Shown here in pieces: positions 13,363 through 15,390 of a DNA stretch of 15,390 bases. Position numbers and translations under genes: made by a program. This stretch comes from an uncultured Lachnospiraceae bacterium (lineage in GTDB: Bacteria; Bacillota; Clostridia; Lachnospirales; Lachnospiraceae). Location: the NCBI GenBank assembly GCA_947594085.1, contig CANQEB010000028.1, forward strand, positions 1-15,390. The letters run 5' to 3'. The notes under the pieces were generated by a model. That model saw only the letters and a list, made by a program, of their open reading frames with translations. It was not told where the DNA came from and made no database searches. Position 1 is the stretch's first letter. The number at the start of each line of letters is the position of its first letter.

Positions 13363-14418
13363 ATGAAAACGGTCATCGAGAGAATGTCCGACGGCATAGA
13401 GGAAGACGGGATTCGCCGGGCGGGGGAGATCCTGCGGGCGGGCGGGCTTGTCGCTTTTCCCACGGAGACGGTATACGGTTTGGGCGCGAATGCGCTGGAC
13501 GAGGAGGCGGCCGGGAAGATTTACGCGGCGAAGGGCAGGCCGTCGGACAATCCGTTGATTGTGCATATCGCGGACTGGGATGCCATCGGTCGGATCGCAA
13601 AGGAGATTCCTCCGGAGGCAAAGCTGCTGGCGGATGCATTCTGGCCGGGACCGTTGACGATGATCCTGAAAAAGTCTGAAGAGGTGCCGTATGCGACGAC
13701 GGGCGGACTGGATACGGTGGCGGTGCGATTGCCGAACCATGCGGTTGCGCGCGCGTTGATCCGCGCGGGCGGCGGCTATGTGGCGGCGCCGAGTGCGAAC
13801 ACGTCTGGCCGGCCGAGCCCGACGAAGGCAGAGCATGTCGTGGAGGATATGGACGGCGTGATCGATATGATTATCGATGGCGGAGATGTAGAGATCGGAA
13901 TAGAGTCGACGATTGTCGACTTGACGGACGGTACGCCCACGATTCTTCGACCCGGATACATCAACCAGGAGATGCTTGGCAGAGTGCTTGGAGCGGTGGA
14001 GGTTGACCGCGCGCTGAGCTTTGAGGGCGCAAATCTGAGACCGAAGGCGCCGGGGATGAAATATCGGCATTATGCGCCCAAGGCGCAGCTTTTTATTGTG
14101 CAGGGACCACAGCGGCAGGTTCGCGAGAGGATCAACGCGCTGGCGAAAGAGAATGCAGCGGCGGGGCGGAGCACAGGCGTCATTGGGACGGACGAATCGC
14201 AGGCATTTTATACGAATGCCCTTGTGAAGTCGATCGGGTCCCGGCAGGACGAGGGCTCGATCGCGCGACATCTGTTCAGCATCTTGAGGGAATTTGACGA
14301 TTCTGAGGTGAATGTAATCTATTCGGAGGCGTTTGACACGCCGCAGATGGGGCAGGCCATCATGAACCGTCTGATCAAGGCGGCGGGACATCAGATCATC
14401 TCGGTGCAGGATACGTAA
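13363..14418 (+). CDS. tsaC: L-threonylcarbamoyladenylate synthase (Sua5/TsaC)
   Basis: A 351-residue long-form Sua5. It makes threonylcarbamoyl-AMP from threonine, bicarbonate and ATP, the first step of t6A37 modification of ANN-decoding tRNAs. Seen in order: FPTETVYGLGANA (33-44), AAKGRPSDNPL (55-65), FWPGPLT (93-99), APSANTSGRPSPT (142-154), GIESTIVD (179-186), LRPG (195-198), then the linker PGMKYRHYAP (230-239) and the C-terminal Sua5 domain to 351. All key substrate residues are present. AAAGGTGG precedes ATG 13363. It heads the sua5 - LMW phosphatase - rpiB cluster conserved in Firmicutes (ywlC-ywlE-ywlF in Bacillus). Its last codons (VQDT) form the first copy of a 14-bp tandem repeat. 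Confidence 0.96.
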   Translation: MKTVIERMSDGIEEDGIRRAGEILRAGGLVAFPTETVYGLGANALDEEAAGKIYAAKGRPSDNPLIVHIADWDAIGRIAKEIPPEAKLLADAFWPGPLTMILKKSEEVPYATTGGLDTVAVRLPNHAVARALIRAGGGYVAAPSANTSGRPSPTKAEHVVEDMDGVIDMIIDGGDVEIGIESTIVDLTDGTPTILRPGYINQEMLGRVLGAVEVDRALSFEGANLRPKAPGMKYRHYAPKAQLFIVQGPQRQVRERINALAKENAAAGRSTGVIGTDESQAFYTNALVKSIGSRQDEGSIARHLFSILREFDDSEVNVIYSEAFDTPQMGQAIMNRLIKAAGHQIISVQDT

Positions 14419-14516
14419 TGCAGCGTATATAATGCAGGATACATAACAAAGCGTATATAATACAGGATATATAATACAGGATATATAATACAGGATATAT
14501 AATACAGGACGTATAG
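14405..14516. repeat. 14-bp tandem repeat, eight copies, starting inside sua5
   Basis: Copies run at 14405, 14419, 14433, 14447, 14461, 14475, 14489 and 14503. Three copies (14461-14502) are identical TACAGGATATATAA; the flanking ones diverge (TGCAGGATACGTAA at the left end, TACAGGACGTATAG at the right). The sua5 TAA (14416-14418) ends copy one. Each junction creates TATAAT, at 14428, 14456, 14470, 14484 and 14498. Confidence 0.9.
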
Positions 14517-14541
14517 TGCTGCGGGATTGCGGTACAGGATA

Positions 14542-14584
14542 TGCCCGAAATGTGCGCCGCATCGAATGTGTGCGCGGTCGGGCA
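14542..14584 (+). promoter_or_regulatory. Hairpin in the leader of the phosphatase-like gene
   Basis: TGCCCGA (14542-14548) and TCGGGCA (14578-14584) pair, with further internal pairing of GCGC/GCGC and GCAT/ATGT around CGA. No T-run follows, so it is not an intrinsic terminator; it lies about 20 bases before the ribosome binding site. Role unknown. Confidence 0.45.
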
Positions 14585-14620
14585 ATACGATACGGTTTAT
14601 TCAGTGAGGAGTCGATTATT

Positions 14621-15085
14621 TTGAAGCGATACGACAGACTGATCTTTGTGAGCAATAGTGATACAGCGCTCGGGCCGATGGCGGAGGCAATCTTGCAGAA
14701 CAAGTTCTTGCTGGATGTGCTTGAAGTGACATCGAGGGGAGCGGTTGTCCTGTTTCCTGAGCCGATCAATCCGAAAGCGGAGGCGGTCCTTGTCAGCAAT
14801 GGGCTGACAATGAAGGATCACATGAGCGCGCCGCTGCTCGCGGAGGATTTTGATGAGCGGACACTGATCCTGGCGACGAGCGAAAATGTGAAGCAGAAGC
14901 TAAAAAATCAGTTCGGGGAACTGGCTGAGAGCGTGAGGACGATATCGGAGTTCACCGGGGAGAGCTGTGAGGTGTCAAATCCATACGGAGGAGAGCTTTC
15001 GGCATACGGAGTGAGTTATGGAGAGCTGGATATTTTAATCGCCAAATTGGTATTACAATTAAATGAGGAGGAATTGTTATGTTAG
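14621..15085 (+). CDS. LMW protein phosphatase-fold protein lacking the catalytic residues
   Basis: A 154-residue member of the low-molecular-weight phosphatase family (YwlE position in the sua5-ywlE-rpiB cluster). Active members have a VCxGNxCRSPMAEA P-loop and a DP general acid. Here the loop reads FVSNSDTALGPMAEAIL: S11 replaces the nucleophilic Cys, L17 the phosphate-binding Arg and G18 the Ser; the late motif is SNPYGG, with N120 instead of the Asp. The fold is otherwise kept (SRGAVVLFPEPINPKAEAVL, GLTMKDHMSAPL), and there is no frameshift or stop, so it is a maintained pseudo-enzyme rather than a decayed gene. TTG 14621 follows GAGGAG (14606-14611) by nine bases; the longer frame from 14516 starts in the repeat array. 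The stop overlaps the rpiB start by seven bases. The role is unknown; a regulator or phosphate-ligand binder is possible. Confidence 0.82.
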   Translation: MKRYDRLIFVSNSDTALGPMAEAILQNKFLLDVLEVTSRGAVVLFPEPINPKAEAVLVSNGLTMKDHMSAPLLAEDFDERTLILATSENVKQKLKNQFGELAESVRTISEFTGESCEVSNPYGGELSAYGVSYGELDILIAKLVLQLNEEELLC

Positions 15086-15390
15086 CAATTGGATGTGATC
15101 AGGGTGGATATGAGCTGAAGCTGGAGGTCATGAAATACCTAGACGGCAAGGGGATCGCATACAAGGACTGCGGCACTTACTCGCCGGATTCGGTAGATTA
15201 TCCAGTCTATGCGAGAGCAGTTGTCAAGGAAATCCTGTCGGGGGCGTGTGAGAATGGAATCATCATCTGCGGTACCGGAATCGGCGTCTCGATGGTCGCG
15301 AACCGTTACAAGGGGATCCGTGCGGCGCTCTGTGGCGACTGTTTCAGCGCGGAGGCGACCAGACTGCACAACGACGCGTTTTTCATTCTC
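15079..15390 (+). CDS. rpiB: Ribose-5-phosphate isomerase B (partial, runs off window)
   Basis: The first 104 residues of RpiB, which interconverts ribose 5-phosphate and ribulose 5-phosphate in the pentose phosphate pathway. Seen: MLAIGCDQGGYELK (family GCDHxGxxLK; the usual His is Gln8), the CGTYS/DYPVYA block, IIICGTGIGVSMVANR with C64 as the catalytic base, and the RLHNDA segment near the end with the ring-opening His. GAGGAGG precedes ATG 15079, which overlaps the phosphatase-like stop. The C-terminal ~40 residues lie outside the window. The LacA/LacB sugar-isomerase relatives are an alternative, but the cluster context supports RpiB. Confidence 0.9.
   Translation, partial: MLAIGCDQGGYELKLEVMKYLDGKGIAYKDCGTYSPDSVDYPVYARAVVKEILSGACENGIIICGTGIGVSMVANRYKGIRAALCGDCFSAEATRLHNDAFFIL

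Noticed and set aside
14405..14516. Cluster of strong promoters from the TATAAT boxes
   Set aside because: None has a TTGACA-like -35 at 16-18 bases, so these are recorded only as part of the repeat.
13333..14799. 488-codon minus-strand frame opposite sua5 and the phosphatase-like gene
   Set aside because: It is Arg/His-rich with no domain, and antisense to two clear genes.

Overview
The window reads as part of a chromosome of a spore-forming Clostridia, most likely Lachnospiraceae. This rests on several things seen together: an alpha/beta-type small acid-soluble spore protein, a Csp-like subtilisin protease, the Firmicutes order sua5 - LMW phosphatase - rpiB, strong GGAGG-type ribosome binding sites, sigma-A promoters and moderately high GC. 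No rRNA, tRNA, CRISPR array, insertion sequence or phage gene was seen. Species assignment is inference.

Left part (1-5340, all + strand): the 3' remnant of an SGNH/GDSL hydrolase; an unrecognised acidic 139-aa protein behind a strong promoter; a 612-aa subtilisin-family protease with an intact triad, preceded by a degenerate 30-bp repeat; then a compact envelope-signalling operon of PadR repressor, HAAS-domain (DUF1700) membrane protein, DUF4097 'toastrack' protein and a 59-aa PspC protein. A perfect 10-bp inverted repeat over the operon's -10 box is a candidate PadR operator.

Middle part (5341-11794): a spore SASP gene, holA (DNA polymerase III delta), then on the minus strand a hemolysin III-like membrane protein, a DegV protein and an AraC regulator. 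Divergent from AraC is a DapF-family protein in which both positions of the catalytic cysteines are serine. An IscR-like Rrf2 regulator with four clustered cysteines is followed by a solitary Phd/YefM-like antitoxin.

Right part (11795-15390): a minus-strand protein with three S1 RNA-binding domains and a Pro/Glu-rich 9-residue repeat; divergent from it sua5/tsaC, whose last codons run into eight copies of a 14-bp tandem repeat; then an LMW-phosphatase-fold protein that has lost the Cys, Arg and Asp of the active site, overlapping the start of rpiB, which runs off the window.

The most interesting themes are two enzyme-family members with substituted catalytic residues (DapF-like and YwlE-like), the palindromic operator of the PadR operon, a long dyad holding the stop codons of two convergent genes, and five separate short tandem duplications with periods of 14 to 38 bp.
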